DNA from: Candidatus Hydrogenedentota bacterium
Lineage (GTDB): Bacteria > Hydrogenedentota > Hydrogenedentia > Hydrogenedentales > CAITNO01
Direction of reading: 5' to 3'
Assembly: GCA_018056705.1 (NCBI GenBank)
Contig: JAGPFE010000008.1
Span: forward strand, 19,071-83,070
Length of the DNA: 64,000 nt
Positions 26,765-36,583 of the stretch are shown here, piece by piece. The notes under the pieces are model-generated. The model saw only the letters and a program-made list of their open reading frames with translations, was not told the origin of the DNA and did no database searches. The position numbers were made by a program, and so were the translations under genes. How positions within the stretch are numbered: the first letter of the stretch is position 1; every line of letters starts with the position of its first letter.

Positions 26765-29698
26765 GTGGTAAAACGTCGAACATCTTCCGGCGCGACCATT
26801 CGTATCATCGCGGGATTCATCCTGGTTCTGGCGGGCCTGGTGGTGGCCGTATACCTCTTTGCCCCAGGTAAGCCCCCGCCCCCGCCCCGTTCCAGCGTGC
26901 GCTACGAGGCGCCGCGGGCTCAGAACTCCACCGCGTTACCGGCGGAGAATACTTCGGAAGCCCTGCCTGGTCCCCTGGCCCGGCGGACGGAGGAAAAGCC
27001 TGCCGCGGTCCCGGCTCCCGAAACGGAAACCGCCGCCACGGAGAGCACCGAAACGGTGGAGCCCGGTACGCTCACGGTTTCAGGTGTGGTGGTGTCTGGT
27101 CAGGATCGTCGCCCGCTCGGTGGGATTACGGTGCGCGTGGCGGTGTTCGCCGCGGGCATGGAAAAAAGCAGCCGTCTGGCAGGAAATCCGGCCGAATGGA
27201 ATGACCTTGAGATGCACGGTGAGGGGCGTACCGAAACGGATGGGACCATCACGCTCTCGGTTCCCCTGGTGCTGGCTCCCCGGGTGGCGGGCGTGTGCCT
27301 GGTTCATGCCGAAGGCCCCGGGTACGGTCAGGTAAGAATCAGCAAGCCCTTCACGGTTTCCGAGGACAACACCGGCGAGGTGACCTTCGAGTTGTCCATG
27401 GACAGCGAGTCCTTTATCGAGGGCACGGTGACGGTCGCGGGAAGCCGGGAGGGGGTGCCCGAGATCGTGGTTGCCGCGGAGGGGCCAAGCGGTACCGTCA
27501 AGGCGACCACGGATGACCAGGGTGCGTACCGCATAACGGGGCTGAACGTGGGCGAGTACAGCGTTTCGGTGGAATACCGGAACACGGAGTATCGTCCCGG
27601 TAAGGAGTTGCCGTTCCGGAAAGTGAAAATAGCCCGGGGCGGAGACACGGTAAAGAATGTGGATTTTTCCCTGGAGCGGGCGGGGATCGTCTGGGGATAT
27701 GTGCTGGGACCCGATGGAACCGGCGTGGGGCGCGCGAACGTGATGCTGTGCACTTCCGACAGTCCCTTTTCCCAGATGCTGACCGCCATGGCCGCGCCCG
27801 AAAGCGTGCTGAACGCTTTTACCCAGGATGACGGTTATTACGAATTGCGGGGGGTGCCCCTGAACCGGGAATGGCGGATCTATGCCACGTCTCCCAATCA
27901 CTCGCCCCAACTGGCCGATCCTTTCGTGCTTACGGCCAAGGCCGACGCGGTACGCATAGACATCTTCCTGTTTTCCGGTTCGATCATTCAGGGCGTCGTC
28001 GTGGACAGCGCGGGAAAAAGGGTTCCCGACGCGGACGTGATCTGCGCGCCCGCCTATGGGCGGCTGTTCCAGCCGAACGAGGCCCCCATCGCCTTCAAGG
28101 ACGCGCGGTCGGACGCTAACGGGGCGTTCATGATTACCGAGGTGCCTCCCGGTGATTACCAGTTGCTGGCGGTGAAAGAAGGCTATCGCCGGGCGTTGCG
28201 CGGTGTTCCGGTGTACTCCGACGGGTACTCGGAAATCCGGGATGTTCGCCTGGAACTGGAAAGCGCGGAACAGGGTGATCACCAGATTTACGGCGTGGTC
28301 GTGGATGACCGGGGGCGAGGCCTGGATGGCGCCCAGGTGCGCCTGGTGGCGGGCGGCACGGAGCCCTTCGAAAAGGTTACCTCCACGTCCGGGGGCGGAC
28401 GATTCCAGTTCGATGGGCTCGCGCCGGGTTACTACATGCTGACCGTTACCATGGATGGTTTCTCTCCCCTGACGGTCCGTCGGGTGCGCCTGGACCAGGA
28501 AACCCGCGTGGCCATGCGGCGTTCGGCCACGGTGCGGGGCGTGGTACGGGTCCGGTCCGGCCAGTTGCCGCCCACCTACACGGTGCGCGCCTATTTGCTC
28601 GCCGATGACCAGGGACGATCGGGCATGCCGGCCATGATGTCCGACCAGGCCTCCAACGAGGCCGTGTTTTCCGATCCTTCCGGTGCGTTCCAGTTGCAGT
28701 TGAACGCCGGCGCGTGGCGGCTCGAGGCGGTCGCGGAAGGGTACGCGCCGGCCCGGGTGGAGATAGACGTGCAGGCCGGCCAGATCATGGACGGTGTCGA
28801 ACTGGTGCTCAACGAGAGCGGTGGGGTGATCGCCGGCGTGGTGGTAGCGGCGGATGGCGCGAACGTGCAGGGTGCCACGGTGACCCTCGTGGAAGCCGAC
28901 GGTACCGCCCAGGCCATGCTGCTGGCCAGCATGGCCGACGCGCCGGGTCAACGTACCACCCAGGTGGGAGAAGACGGATCCTTCCGGTTCGACATGCTTC
29001 CCGCGGGGGACTACATGGTGATCGCGCGACATCCCCGCTACGCCACCGGCATGAGTGAACCCATATCCATCGGCGAAGGCGACCGGCGGGAAAATATCCG
29101 GGTGCGCGTGGGATTCGGTGGATCCATCGAGGGGGTGGTGTATCGTGAAGGCGCGCCCGTGCCCGGTGCCGCCATCCTGGTCGCGGGTGCCGGTAATACC
29201 CGCACGGCGACCACGGACGCCAGTGGCTTCTACCGGGTGGAGAACCTGTCACCGGGCATCTACCAGGCCATGGTAACCGACGTGTCGAGCGGATCGCTGG
29301 ACAGCATTTACGGGGCCCAGGGACGCCAGGTCATGGTCGAGGAAGGCAAGGTGTCGCGCTGTGACTTCGGCCAGGAAATTGGCGGCCGGATCAACGGGAC
29401 CTGCGTGCCGGGACCAGGGAATCTGCTGGGTGGCCGGGTGGTCCTCAACATGCCAGGCGCCAACCCCCTGCCGCTGGGGGCCATGGCTGACCTGGGCCAG
29501 TTGATGGGACAGAGTACGGGCATTACCCCGGCCGGTACCTTTACCCTGACCGATGTGCCCCCGGGTGACTGGCAACTGGATGTTTACTATTTCGAGTTCG
29601 ACGGCCCCAATCCCCTGGCCCTGCGTTACGTGTACACGGAACTGGTGTCCGTGGACGCGGGGGCTAACCTGACGCTGAACCTTCCGGTGGCCTACTGA
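26765..29698 (+). CDS. membrane-anchored protein with about nine carboxypeptidase-regulatory-like repeats
   Basis: 977 residues from GTG, with GGAG upstream. A single N-terminal helix (IIAGFILVLAGLVVAVYLF) is followed by a Pro/Ala/Glu-rich linker to about residue 100. Then come about nine transthyretin-like carboxypeptidase-regulatory domains, each opening with G-x-V-x-GVVV and closing with a D-x-x-G-x-F/Y-x-I/V-x-x-L-x-x-G-x-Y turn; for example DQGAYRITGLNVGEYSV, DANGAFMITEVPPGDYQL and DASGFYRVENLSPGIYQA. It is probably a long periplasmic or surface rod. It lies 75 bases after the anti-sigma-like gene and may belong to that operon. Confidence 0.85.
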   Translation: MVKRRTSSGATIRIIAGFILVLAGLVVAVYLFAPGKPPPPPRSSVRYEAPRAQNSTALPAENTSEALPGPLARRTEEKPAAVPAPETETAATESTETVEPGTLTVSGVVVSGQDRRPLGGITVRVAVFAAGMEKSSRLAGNPAEWNDLEMHGEGRTETDGTITLSVPLVLAPRVAGVCLVHAEGPGYGQVRISKPFTVSEDNTGEVTFELSMDSESFIEGTVTVAGSREGVPEIVVAAEGPSGTVKATTDDQGAYRITGLNVGEYSVSVEYRNTEYRPGKELPFRKVKIARGGDTVKNVDFSLERAGIVWGYVLGPDGTGVGRANVMLCTSDSPFSQMLTAMAAPESVLNAFTQDDGYYELRGVPLNREWRIYATSPNHSPQLADPFVLTAKADAVRIDIFLFSGSIIQGVVVDSAGKRVPDADVICAPAYGRLFQPNEAPIAFKDARSDANGAFMITEVPPGDYQLLAVKEGYRRALRGVPVYSDGYSEIRDVRLELESAEQGDHQIYGVVVDDRGRGLDGAQVRLVAGGTEPFEKVTSTSGGGRFQFDGLAPGYYMLTVTMDGFSPLTVRRVRLDQETRVAMRRSATVRGVVRVRSGQLPPTYTVRAYLLADDQGRSGMPAMMSDQASNEAVFSDPSGAFQLQLNAGAWRLEAVAEGYAPARVEIDVQAGQIMDGVELVLNESGGVIAGVVVAADGANVQGATVTLVEADGTAQAMLLASMADAPGQRTTQVGEDGSFRFDMLPAGDYMVIARHPRYATGMSEPISIGEGDRRENIRVRVGFGGSIEGVVYREGAPVPGAAILVAGAGNTRTATTDASGFYRVENLSPGIYQAMVTDVSSGSLDSIYGAQGRQVMVEEGKVSRCDFGQEIGGRINGTCVPGPGNLLGGRVVLNMPGANPLPLGAMADLGQLMGQSTGITPAGTFTLTDVPPGDWQLDVYYFEFDGPNPLALRYVYTELVSVDAGANLTLNLPVAY

Positions 29699-29762
29699 GA
29701 TGTCCCGGACTTCGCGTCGAGCAACCACCGGCGGGAGATCGCGCGCGGGAAAAGGGCTCCTG

Positions 29763-29792
29763 TTGGTTCCAGCCCCGGGTTGCCGTCATAAT
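29763..29792 (+). promoter_or_regulatory. possible promoter for the ABC/RND cluster
   Basis: TTGGTT (29763-29768), an 18-base spacer and CATAAT (29787-29792) give a start about 23 bases before the GTG of the first ABC ATPase, a suitable distance. Confidence 0.45.
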
Positions 29793-29821
29793 TTACCCGT
29801 CTGGAAATGGGAGCGGCACGC

Positions 29822-30769
29822 GTGGCCTTTGTTTCACTGAATAACCTTGTCGTGGAATATGACGACTTCCGGGCCCTGGATGGCCTGACCCTGGAAGTCG
29901 AGGACGGTGCCATTGGCCTGCTGGGCCCGAACGGGGCCGGCAAAAGTACCCTCCTGAAGACATTGCTCGGGTTTCTGCGTCCCCGATCGGGTACGGCATC
30001 GGTCATGGGGTACCGCCTGCCGGAACAGGCCCTGGAAGTGCGCCGCCGCATGGGGTACATGCCCGAGCGCGAAGTATCCAGTCCCCGGGTCAGCGCGGTG
30101 TCTTTCCTGGCCTATTGTGGCCGGATGTTCGGCATGACCCGGGCGGACGCGCTGGAGCGGGCCCATGAAGTGCTCAATTACGTGGGATTGGGGGAAGCGC
30201 GTTACCGTCCCATGCAGGAATATTCCACGGGCATGCTGCAGCGCGTGAAACTGGCCCAGGCCCTGATCCATGACCCGAAGTTGCTGTTTCTGGATGAGCC
30301 TACCAATGGGCTGGACCCGGACGGACGGCTGGAAATGCTGGCCCTCATCCGGGATATCGTGGACCGCAGGCACGTCACGGTACTGCTGTCGTCCCATCTG
30401 TTGCCGGATGTGCAACAGGTGTGTCGATATGTGATCATGCTCAACCGGGGGCGGGTGATCCGGCATGGTCCGCTGGAAACGTTGATTCGTCCCCTGGATC
30501 ACCACTACGAAGTCGGCGCGCGGCCTGGCGAGGAATCCGCGCTTGAAACGGCGTTGTCGCGGGCCGGGTGGCTTTTTCACCGGCAGGTGGGGAACGGTCG
30601 GTTCCAGGTTACCCTGCCGGAAAACGCCGATTGTGCCGACCTGTTCAGGCTGGCCCGCGACGCGGGGATCCAGATCCGTCACTGCGTGCCCCTGAAGACG
30701 ACCCTGGAGTCCGTGTTTATCGACTCCCTTGATGAGCATAGTCCGGAGGCGGCCCATGCCCGTGTATGA
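29822..30769 (+). CDS. ABC transporter ATP-binding protein
   Basis: 315 residues from GTG 29822, chosen for GGGAG about nine bases upstream; ATG 29807 is the alternative. Walker A is GPNGAGKST, the signature is YSTGMLQRVKLAQAL, Walker B with the catalytic Glu is LLFLDEPTNGLDP, and the switch His is in SSHLL. It is of the NatA/CcmA exporter class, with a C-terminal extension of about 90 residues. It overlaps the next permease by 14 bases and should energise it from the cytoplasmic face. Confidence 0.9.
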   Translation: MAFVSLNNLVVEYDDFRALDGLTLEVEDGAIGLLGPNGAGKSTLLKTLLGFLRPRSGTASVMGYRLPEQALEVRRRMGYMPEREVSSPRVSAVSFLAYCGRMFGMTRADALERAHEVLNYVGLGEARYRPMQEYSTGMLQRVKLAQALIHDPKLLFLDEPTNGLDPDGRLEMLALIRDIVDRRHVTVLLSSHLLPDVQQVCRYVIMLNRGRVIRHGPLETLIRPLDHHYEVGARPGEESALETALSRAGWLFHRQVGNGRFQVTLPENADCADLFRLARDAGIQIRHCVPLKTTLESVFIDSLDEHSPEAAHARV

Positions 30770-31637
30770 ACAGACGTACCGCAGTTTTGAGGGCGGCCCG
30801 GCCTTGCGCTGGCGGTGGCGGTTTGTCGCCGCCCAGGAACTCCGGGTGCTGGCGGTGTCCCGGGTATTCAAGTTTCTCGTGTTCCTGGGAGGCCTGCATT
30901 ACCTGTTCCGGGTGATGCAGATCGTGGCGTTCGATATCGTCGCGCAGGATCCAAACAACCCGCTGGCTCCCCTGCTGCAGCGGGCGGATATCTTTTATAT
31001 CAGCGGCCAGACCTTCTACGATTTCATCAGTTACCAGTTGACGCTCATGTTCGTCACCCTGCTGTATGCCGGGTCGGGCATGATCTGTAACGATGTCCGG
31101 AACAACCTTCCCGAGGTGTATTTTTCCAAGCCCCTGCGCTGGTATGACTACCTCACCGGTAAATTGCTGGCCCTCTTCGTGGTGGGGTTTTTCCTGACGG
31201 CTGGCATGGCATTGCTGCTGTTGCTTCAGCACGCGCTCATGAGCCCGTCCTGGGAAGTCGCGATCGACTGCCTGCGCTGGTGCATCGGCGCCCTGGGGTA
31301 TTCCGCCGCCGCCGTGCTGCCGTCGGCCCTGTTCATCCTGCTGTGTTCCTGCCTGGTGAACGGGCAGAACTATGCAGCCATTACCGTGATCATGACGATT
31401 ATTGCCAATACCGCCCTCGCCGCCATGTTCGCGGAGACCCTGCGATACCAGAACTGGTACGTGTTTTCGGTTCCGGTGGCCGTGGGCCATGTGGGCGAGA
31501 AGTTGTTCCAGTTGGCCCGGCCCCAGATCGCGCTGACGATTCCGTGGACGTACAGCCTGCTGTACGTGGCGGGCTTTTCGCTGGTCTGCCTGGTGTTCCT
31601 GGTGATTCGCGTCCGGAAAATGGAAGTTGCCTCATGA
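30756..31637 (+). CDS. ABC-2 type permease
   Basis: 293 residues from ATG 30756 behind GGAGG; a longer in-frame start has no support. The protein begins with a cytoplasmic YRSFEGGPALRWRWRF segment typical of ABC-2 permeases, then about six membrane helices, with the DVRNNLPEVYFSKPLRWYDY cytoplasmic loop after the second. It pairs with the ATPase before it. The following ATPase starts inside its stop codon (ATGA). Confidence 0.82.
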   Translation: MPVYEQTYRSFEGGPALRWRWRFVAAQELRVLAVSRVFKFLVFLGGLHYLFRVMQIVAFDIVAQDPNNPLAPLLQRADIFYISGQTFYDFISYQLTLMFVTLLYAGSGMICNDVRNNLPEVYFSKPLRWYDYLTGKLLALFVVGFFLTAGMALLLLLQHALMSPSWEVAIDCLRWCIGALGYSAAAVLPSALFILLCSCLVNGQNYAAITVIMTIIANTALAAMFAETLRYQNWYVFSVPVAVGHVGEKLFQLARPQIALTIPWTYSLLYVAGFSLVCLVFLVIRVRKMEVAS

Positions 31638-32587
31638 CAGTGGATGTCGTCCGCCAACCGGTGATTGAAGCGCGAGACCTATCCAAGTGGTTTGGCGAAG
31701 TGGTCGCGTTGAACAACGTGACCCTGTCCATCGCGCCGGGCGTGACGGGCGTGCTGGGTCCCAACGGCGCGGGCAAGAGCACCTTCATCAAGTTGGCCCT
31801 CGGGCTCTACGCGCCCAGCCGGGGGGAAATCCGTGTCCTGGGCGAACCGCCCCGGAACAATCGTCGCGTGTTGGCCCGTATCGGCTGGTGTCCCGAGGTG
31901 GATCATTTCTACGACCATACCACGGGATTCGAGTTCGTGTACTGGTTATGCCGTTACTGGGGGATGTCTCCACGGTCCGCCAGGGCCGCTGCCCTGGAAG
32001 CGTGCGAAATGGTCCGGATCACCGACCGCATGGACGATCCCATCGATGAGTACAGCAAGGGGATGCGGCAACGCATCAAGATCGCCCAGGCCCTTGCCCT
32101 GTCTCCGGAACTGATCTTTCTCGATGAGCCCATGAACGGATTGGATCCCCGTGGCCGGGAGGAAATGTACGCCCTTATCCGTTCTTTGGGCGATCGCGGC
32201 GTGTCAGTCATCGTGAGCAGCCACATCCTGTACGAGGTAGAACGGATTACCGATAACGTGGTGCTGCTGGTGGGAGGGACGCTGATCGCCCAGGGGCGGG
32301 TGCGGGACATCCGGGAACTGATCGATCGGTATCCCCACACCATCCGCGTGGTTTCCGATCAGCCCGCCCAATTGGCCAAGCGATTTGCCGGGGAACCCGG
32401 CGTGTTCGCCGTGGAAACCCGCGGCGATACCGTCACCATTCGCACCCTGACCCCGGATGACTGCTATGAAACCCTGAATATCCTGGCCGTGAAAGCCCCC
32501 GGGTGGGTCCGGGCCATCGAGTGTGCCGATAACAACCTTCAGGCCGTGTTCGACTATCTCACGAAGAAAACGGTGTCAGGCGTATGA
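31634..32587 (+). CDS. ABC transporter ATP-binding protein
   Basis: 317 residues. Walker A GPNGAGKST, signature YSKGMRQRIKIAQAL, Walker B LIFLDEPMNGLDP and SSHIL are intact. It shares class and length with the ATPase encoded two genes before it but is clearly diverged, so the region has two separate nucleotide-binding subunits. A four-base overlap (ATGA) with the permease before and another with the permease after indicate one transcript. Confidence 0.9.
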   Translation: MTVDVVRQPVIEARDLSKWFGEVVALNNVTLSIAPGVTGVLGPNGAGKSTFIKLALGLYAPSRGEIRVLGEPPRNNRRVLARIGWCPEVDHFYDHTTGFEFVYWLCRYWGMSPRSARAAALEACEMVRITDRMDDPIDEYSKGMRQRIKIAQALALSPELIFLDEPMNGLDPRGREEMYALIRSLGDRGVSVIVSSHILYEVERITDNVVLLVGGTLIAQGRVRDIRELIDRYPHTIRVVSDQPAQLAKRFAGEPGVFAVETRGDTVTIRTLTPDDCYETLNILAVKAPGWVRAIECADNNLQAVFDYLTKKTVSGV

Positions 32588-33465
32588 ACGACTCCCCCGT
32601 GCCAGTCGTGTTGTGGACGGAAGCCACGGGCAATGCCCCGTCACTGGGGCAACAGTTCCGGGCCTCCCTGGAGCACGCCTTTATTATCATGACCCGTCGC
32701 CGGCGATTCGCGCTGGCGGCCGCCCTGACGTTCCTGCCCGCGCTCGTGCCCATCATGGAATCCTTCTTTGGCCGTTCCGTCCACGCGCTGATGGCCTCCG
32801 AGTTGTTCACCCGACTGGCCGAAAAACTCTTCATTGACCTGCTGTCTCCGTTACTGGGCTTGTTTTTTGCCACGCTCCTGATCGCGGAAGACGTGGAACT
32901 CCGGACGATCAGTTACATTCTCACCCGGCCCATCAGTCGGACGGCATGGGTACTCGGGCGGTTTACGGCATTCCTTATGGCTGCCGCGCCCATCCTGCTG
33001 GTATCGCTGACGATTACTGCCCTGGCCTGCGGGGTGAAACGACAAGGCTTTGTCCTGTCTAATGTCAATGACTTCTGGCTGTTCGGCCATTACGTGGCGG
33101 TACAGACCATCGCGCTTGCCGCCTACGGCGCCTTCGCGCTGTTCCTGGGTGCCTTTTCCCGGCGGCCTATTGTGTACGGCGTGTTGCTGATCTATGGGTG
33201 GCAGCGCGTGGCCACGTTCGTGCCAGGAGTGATTGATTTTCTGACCATCCAGAAATACGTCGACGGACTGAAGCCCGTGCTGGCCACCCAGCGAAATCTC
33301 GTTTCCATCCAGACCGCACTGGGAACCTTTCAGCGAGAGGTGTTCGCCATCGGGGCGGCCAAGGCAATGGTGATACTGATCTTGATGATCATGGTGTTTC
33401 TGGGGGCCTCTGCCCTGTCGCTACGGCTTCGGGAGTTCGGGGGAGACAAAACCGCCGGGGCGTGA
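32584..33465 (+). CDS. ABC-2 type permease
   Basis: 293 residues with about six membrane helices. The first cytoplasmic part has LEHAFIIMTRRRRFALAAA, and the EDVELRTISYILTRPISR loop after the second helix is typical of ABC-2 (NatB-like) permeases. It is coupled to the second ATPase. The two ATPase/permease pairs could form one heteromeric exporter or two. Downstream lies the RND exporter after a 136-base gap in which I see no clear promoter or terminator. Confidence 0.82.
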   Translation: MNDSPVPVVLWTEATGNAPSLGQQFRASLEHAFIIMTRRRRFALAAALTFLPALVPIMESFFGRSVHALMASELFTRLAEKLFIDLLSPLLGLFFATLLIAEDVELRTISYILTRPISRTAWVLGRFTAFLMAAAPILLVSLTITALACGVKRQGFVLSNVNDFWLFGHYVAVQTIALAAYGAFALFLGAFSRRPIVYGVLLIYGWQRVATFVPGVIDFLTIQKYVDGLKPVLATQRNLVSIQTALGTFQREVFAIGAAKAMVILILMIMVFLGASALSLRLREFGGDKTAGA

Positions 33466-33601
33466 CTCCCCCTGTGCTACATTAATTACTGAAGGCTGAG
33501 TCTCGTGAATTTTCCGACAGGGGAATAATGTCGCCTTCTTACTTGTATACTTAAACGGTTAGGTAGTTTTTCAAATAAGTAGTAAAGTGGAGGAGATGGC
33601 C

Positions 33602-36532
33602 ATGAATTACTTCGGTTCAAGGCTCATGGAGTGGGCGGTTGACCGACCCCGGCTGGTTGTATCGGGCATTTGCGCGATTACGGCGGTGCTCGTGGTGCTG
33701 GCTGTTCTGCCTACCGTCGCGCCGGCTACCTTTCCCATGCTGAGTCCCATCCGGGTAGACACGGATCCGGAAAACATGCTGGATGCCCAGGAACCGGTAC
33801 GGGTCTTTCACAATGACATGAAACGGGAATTCGCCCTGAACGAAATCATCGTGGTGGGCGTGGTGAACGATCGGCATCCGGACGGCGTGTTCAATCCGGA
33901 GTCGCTGAAGCGGATCGCCGAACTGACGGAATACGCCAAGACCCTCCGGGGCGAGGCCATCGGCGTCAGCGATCCGAACGCCGGGGTGGTTTCGGTGGAC
34001 CTTATCGCTCCCGGCACGGTGGATAACATCCAGCCCGGCGGGCCGGGCGAAGTGCGGTTTGAATGGCTGATGCCGCGGCCACCCGAAACCCGGGAGGAAG
34101 CCTTGGCGGTACGCGACAAGGCGGCTCGCCTGCCGTTCCTGCAGGATACCCTCGTGGCCCAGTCCGGTAAGGCCATAGCCTTGTACCTGCCCATCACCGC
34201 GAAGAACCTGAGTTACAGGATTTCGAAAAAACTGCAGGAGAAGATCGCGTCATTCGGCAAGGTGGACGATCAGTTCCACATCACCGGCCTGCCCGTGGCC
34301 AACGACACCTTCGGCGTGGAGATGTTCGTGCAGATGGCCATTTCCGCGCCCCTGGCGATGCTGGTGATCTTCCTGCTGATGTTGTATTTCTTCCGGAAGC
34401 TGGTGCTGATCGTGGCCCCGATGATTCTCGCGATGATCGTGACCCTGGTGACCATGGGGCTCCTGGTCGTGACGGGTAACACCATTCACATCATGAGTTC
34501 CATGATTCCCATCTTCCTCATGCCCATCTCCATCCTGGATTCCATCCATATCCTCTCGGAGTTTTTCGAGCGGTATCAGCAGTTCAAAAACCGTCGCGAA
34601 GCCATCCTGAACGTCATGAAAACCCTGTTCGCGCCGATGCTGTTTACCTCGCTGACCTCGGCCGCGGGCTTTGCTTCCCTGGCGATCACGCCGATTCCAC
34701 CGGTGCAGGTATTCGGTATTTTCGTGGCCATTGGCGTGATGATCGCGTGGGTATTCACCATTACCTTCATCCCTGCCTTTATCATGCTGATTCCCGAGCG
34801 AAAACTGGAGAAATTCGGCGCGGTACATCCGGAAGGCGCGCGTCACGACGCTGAGCCCGTCACCATGATGGGGCGCGTGGTAGTCCGGATGGGACTGGCC
34901 GCGTCCCGTTACTGGGCGGCGATCCTGCTGATGACGGCGGTGATCACCGTGATAGCTGTCTGGGGCATCGTTAAGATTGAGGTTAATGATAATCCCACCC
35001 GATGGTTCAAGCCTTCCCATCCTATCCGGGTGGCCGATACGGTTCTGAACCGTCATTTCGGTGGAACCTACATGGCCTACCTGGCGTTGACGGATGATCG
35101 CGGGGCCTTCGAACCTGCGGCTTACGCTGCGGAACTGGCGAACCGCCTGAACCGCTGGCGCGAGGACGCGTCGGATCCGGGCATGGCGTCCGCCCGGGCC
35201 CGCGTGGTGACTGCCCTTACGGAGACTATTCGAGACCGTCACGAAGATACCCGGGATGGATTCCTCAACCTTGTCATCACCGAGGCCGAGCGACAACTGG
35301 ACGCGGCGGACCAGGATCCCGCGCGGGCCGATGAGGCTGCTGCCTGGGATGACGTGATCCGCCTGCTCGACGAGGAACGGCAGCGAGACGAAGTGTTCAA
35401 GCAACCGGACGTGCTTCGATGGATGATCGCGCTGCAGGAGGCTGCCCTCTCCAGCGGCGTGGTGGGCAAGGCCAACTCCCTGGCGGATCTGGTTCGCACG
35501 GTTTACCGGGAACTCATGGAAGGGGATCAGCAATACTTCCGGATTCCCGATTCCTCCCGCGGCGTGGCCCAGTGCATCATCACCTTCGAAAGCAGTCACC
35601 GGCCCCAGGATATTGCTCACTTTGTTACCCACGACTTTCGCCGATCCAGCATCTGGATGCAACTCAGGAGTGGGGATAACAGGGACATGATGAAAGTGGT
35701 GGACGCGGTGAACCGCTTTATTGCCCAGAATCCCCCTCCCGTTCCCTTGCGTCCCGAATGGTTTGGCCTGACCTACATCAACGTGGTCTGGCAGCAGAAG
35801 ATGGTGCTGGGCATGCTGCAGTCTTTTCTTGGCAGTTTCCTGGTGGTGCTGTTCATGATGATCGTCCTGTTCCGTTCCGGGATCTGGGGCGCGATCTCCA
35901 TGGTGCCGCTGACGGTTACCATCGGGGCCATCTACGGCGTGATCGGTATCGTGGGCAAGGATTACGACATGCCCGTGGCGGTCCTTTCTTCGCTGACCCT
36001 GGGCCTGGCGGTCGACTTTGCCATCCACTTCCTGTCCCGTTCCCGGGAACTGTACCAGGAAAACGGGGGAGACTGGCAGCGAACGGTCCGGATGCTGTTC
36101 GGTGAACCCGCCCGGGCCATTGTGCGCAACATTATCGCCGTGGCCATCGGCTTTACGCCGTTACTGGCCGCTCCGCTGGTGCCCTACAACACCGTGGGCA
36201 TTTTTATGGCGGCGATTCTGTTTGTCTCGGGCATTGGAACGCTGATCCTGTTGCCCGCCATCATGCGCCCCCTGCTGGCGTTTCTGTTCCCGGTCAACCG
36301 GGCGTGTCGGATTACCTGCATGTGTGGTACCTGCGTGATTACCGCCGCTACCGCCGCCGCGGCCGCCGTGGTGAACCTGCAATTCCTGGGAGGCACCTGG
36401 ACCCAGTGGAGCATGGGGGCCGCCGGTGCCGTGCTGCTCTCAATGATCCTGTGTTTTGCCCTTTCGCGGCGGAGTTCCTGCGCGGTGGAGTGTCAGCCGG
36501 CAGGCACCGTGGCGGAAAAACAAAAGGACTGA
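33602..36532 (+). CDS. RND/MMPL family exporter
   Basis: 976 residues from ATG 33602, with GGAGGAG upstream. One N-terminal helix, a large periplasmic domain (about 40-235), five helices including a sterol-sensing-like block (SSMIPIFLMPISILDSIHIL), a second periplasmic domain (about 490-725) and a second helix set with SSLTLGLAVDFAIHFLSR. This is the duplicated layout of MMPL/HAE3 transporters that move lipids or hydrophobic molecules with ion flux. The C terminus adds two extra helices with a Cys-rich start (RACRITCMCGTC). The next two genes encode a LolA-like protein and an outer-membrane barrel, suggesting lipid or lipoprotein traffic to the outer membrane. Confidence 0.88.
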   Translation: MNYFGSRLMEWAVDRPRLVVSGICAITAVLVVLAVLPTVAPATFPMLSPIRVDTDPENMLDAQEPVRVFHNDMKREFALNEIIVVGVVNDRHPDGVFNPESLKRIAELTEYAKTLRGEAIGVSDPNAGVVSVDLIAPGTVDNIQPGGPGEVRFEWLMPRPPETREEALAVRDKAARLPFLQDTLVAQSGKAIALYLPITAKNLSYRISKKLQEKIASFGKVDDQFHITGLPVANDTFGVEMFVQMAISAPLAMLVIFLLMLYFFRKLVLIVAPMILAMIVTLVTMGLLVVTGNTIHIMSSMIPIFLMPISILDSIHILSEFFERYQQFKNRREAILNVMKTLFAPMLFTSLTSAAGFASLAITPIPPVQVFGIFVAIGVMIAWVFTITFIPAFIMLIPERKLEKFGAVHPEGARHDAEPVTMMGRVVVRMGLAASRYWAAILLMTAVITVIAVWGIVKIEVNDNPTRWFKPSHPIRVADTVLNRHFGGTYMAYLALTDDRGAFEPAAYAAELANRLNRWREDASDPGMASARARVVTALTETIRDRHEDTRDGFLNLVITEAERQLDAADQDPARADEAAAWDDVIRLLDEERQRDEVFKQPDVLRWMIALQEAALSSGVVGKANSLADLVRTVYRELMEGDQQYFRIPDSSRGVAQCIITFESSHRPQDIAHFVTHDFRRSSIWMQLRSGDNRDMMKVVDAVNRFIAQNPPPVPLRPEWFGLTYINVVWQQKMVLGMLQSFLGSFLVVLFMMIVLFRSGIWGAISMVPLTVTIGAIYGVIGIVGKDYDMPVAVLSSLTLGLAVDFAIHFLSRSRELYQENGGDWQRTVRMLFGEPARAIVRNIIAVAIGFTPLLAAPLVPYNTVGIFMAAILFVSGIGTLILLPAIMRPLLAFLFPVNRACRITCMCGTCVITAATAAAAAVVNLQFLGGTWTQWSMGAAGAVLLSMILCFALSRRSSCAVECQPAGTVAEKQKD

Positions 36533-36583
36533 CTGTTTCCTGAACAACCGGTGACTATACTATGGAAAGAAGGAGGAACGAAC

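Noticed and set aside
27080..29032. 650-codon minus-strand frame opposite the carboxypeptidase-regulatory repeat protein
   Set aside because: Same reason: His/Arg-rich shadow with no ribosome site or family, opposite clearly repeated real domains.
31280..31633. N-terminal extension of the second ABC ATPase into the preceding permease
   Set aside because: Homology to ABC ATPases begins at ATG 31634, which overlaps the permease stop; the extension is Gly/Arg/Pro-rich shadow sequence.
34250..36028. 592-codon minus-strand frame opposite the RND exporter
   Set aside because: His/Asp-rich mirror of hydrophobic codons; the RND protein is full length and conserved.
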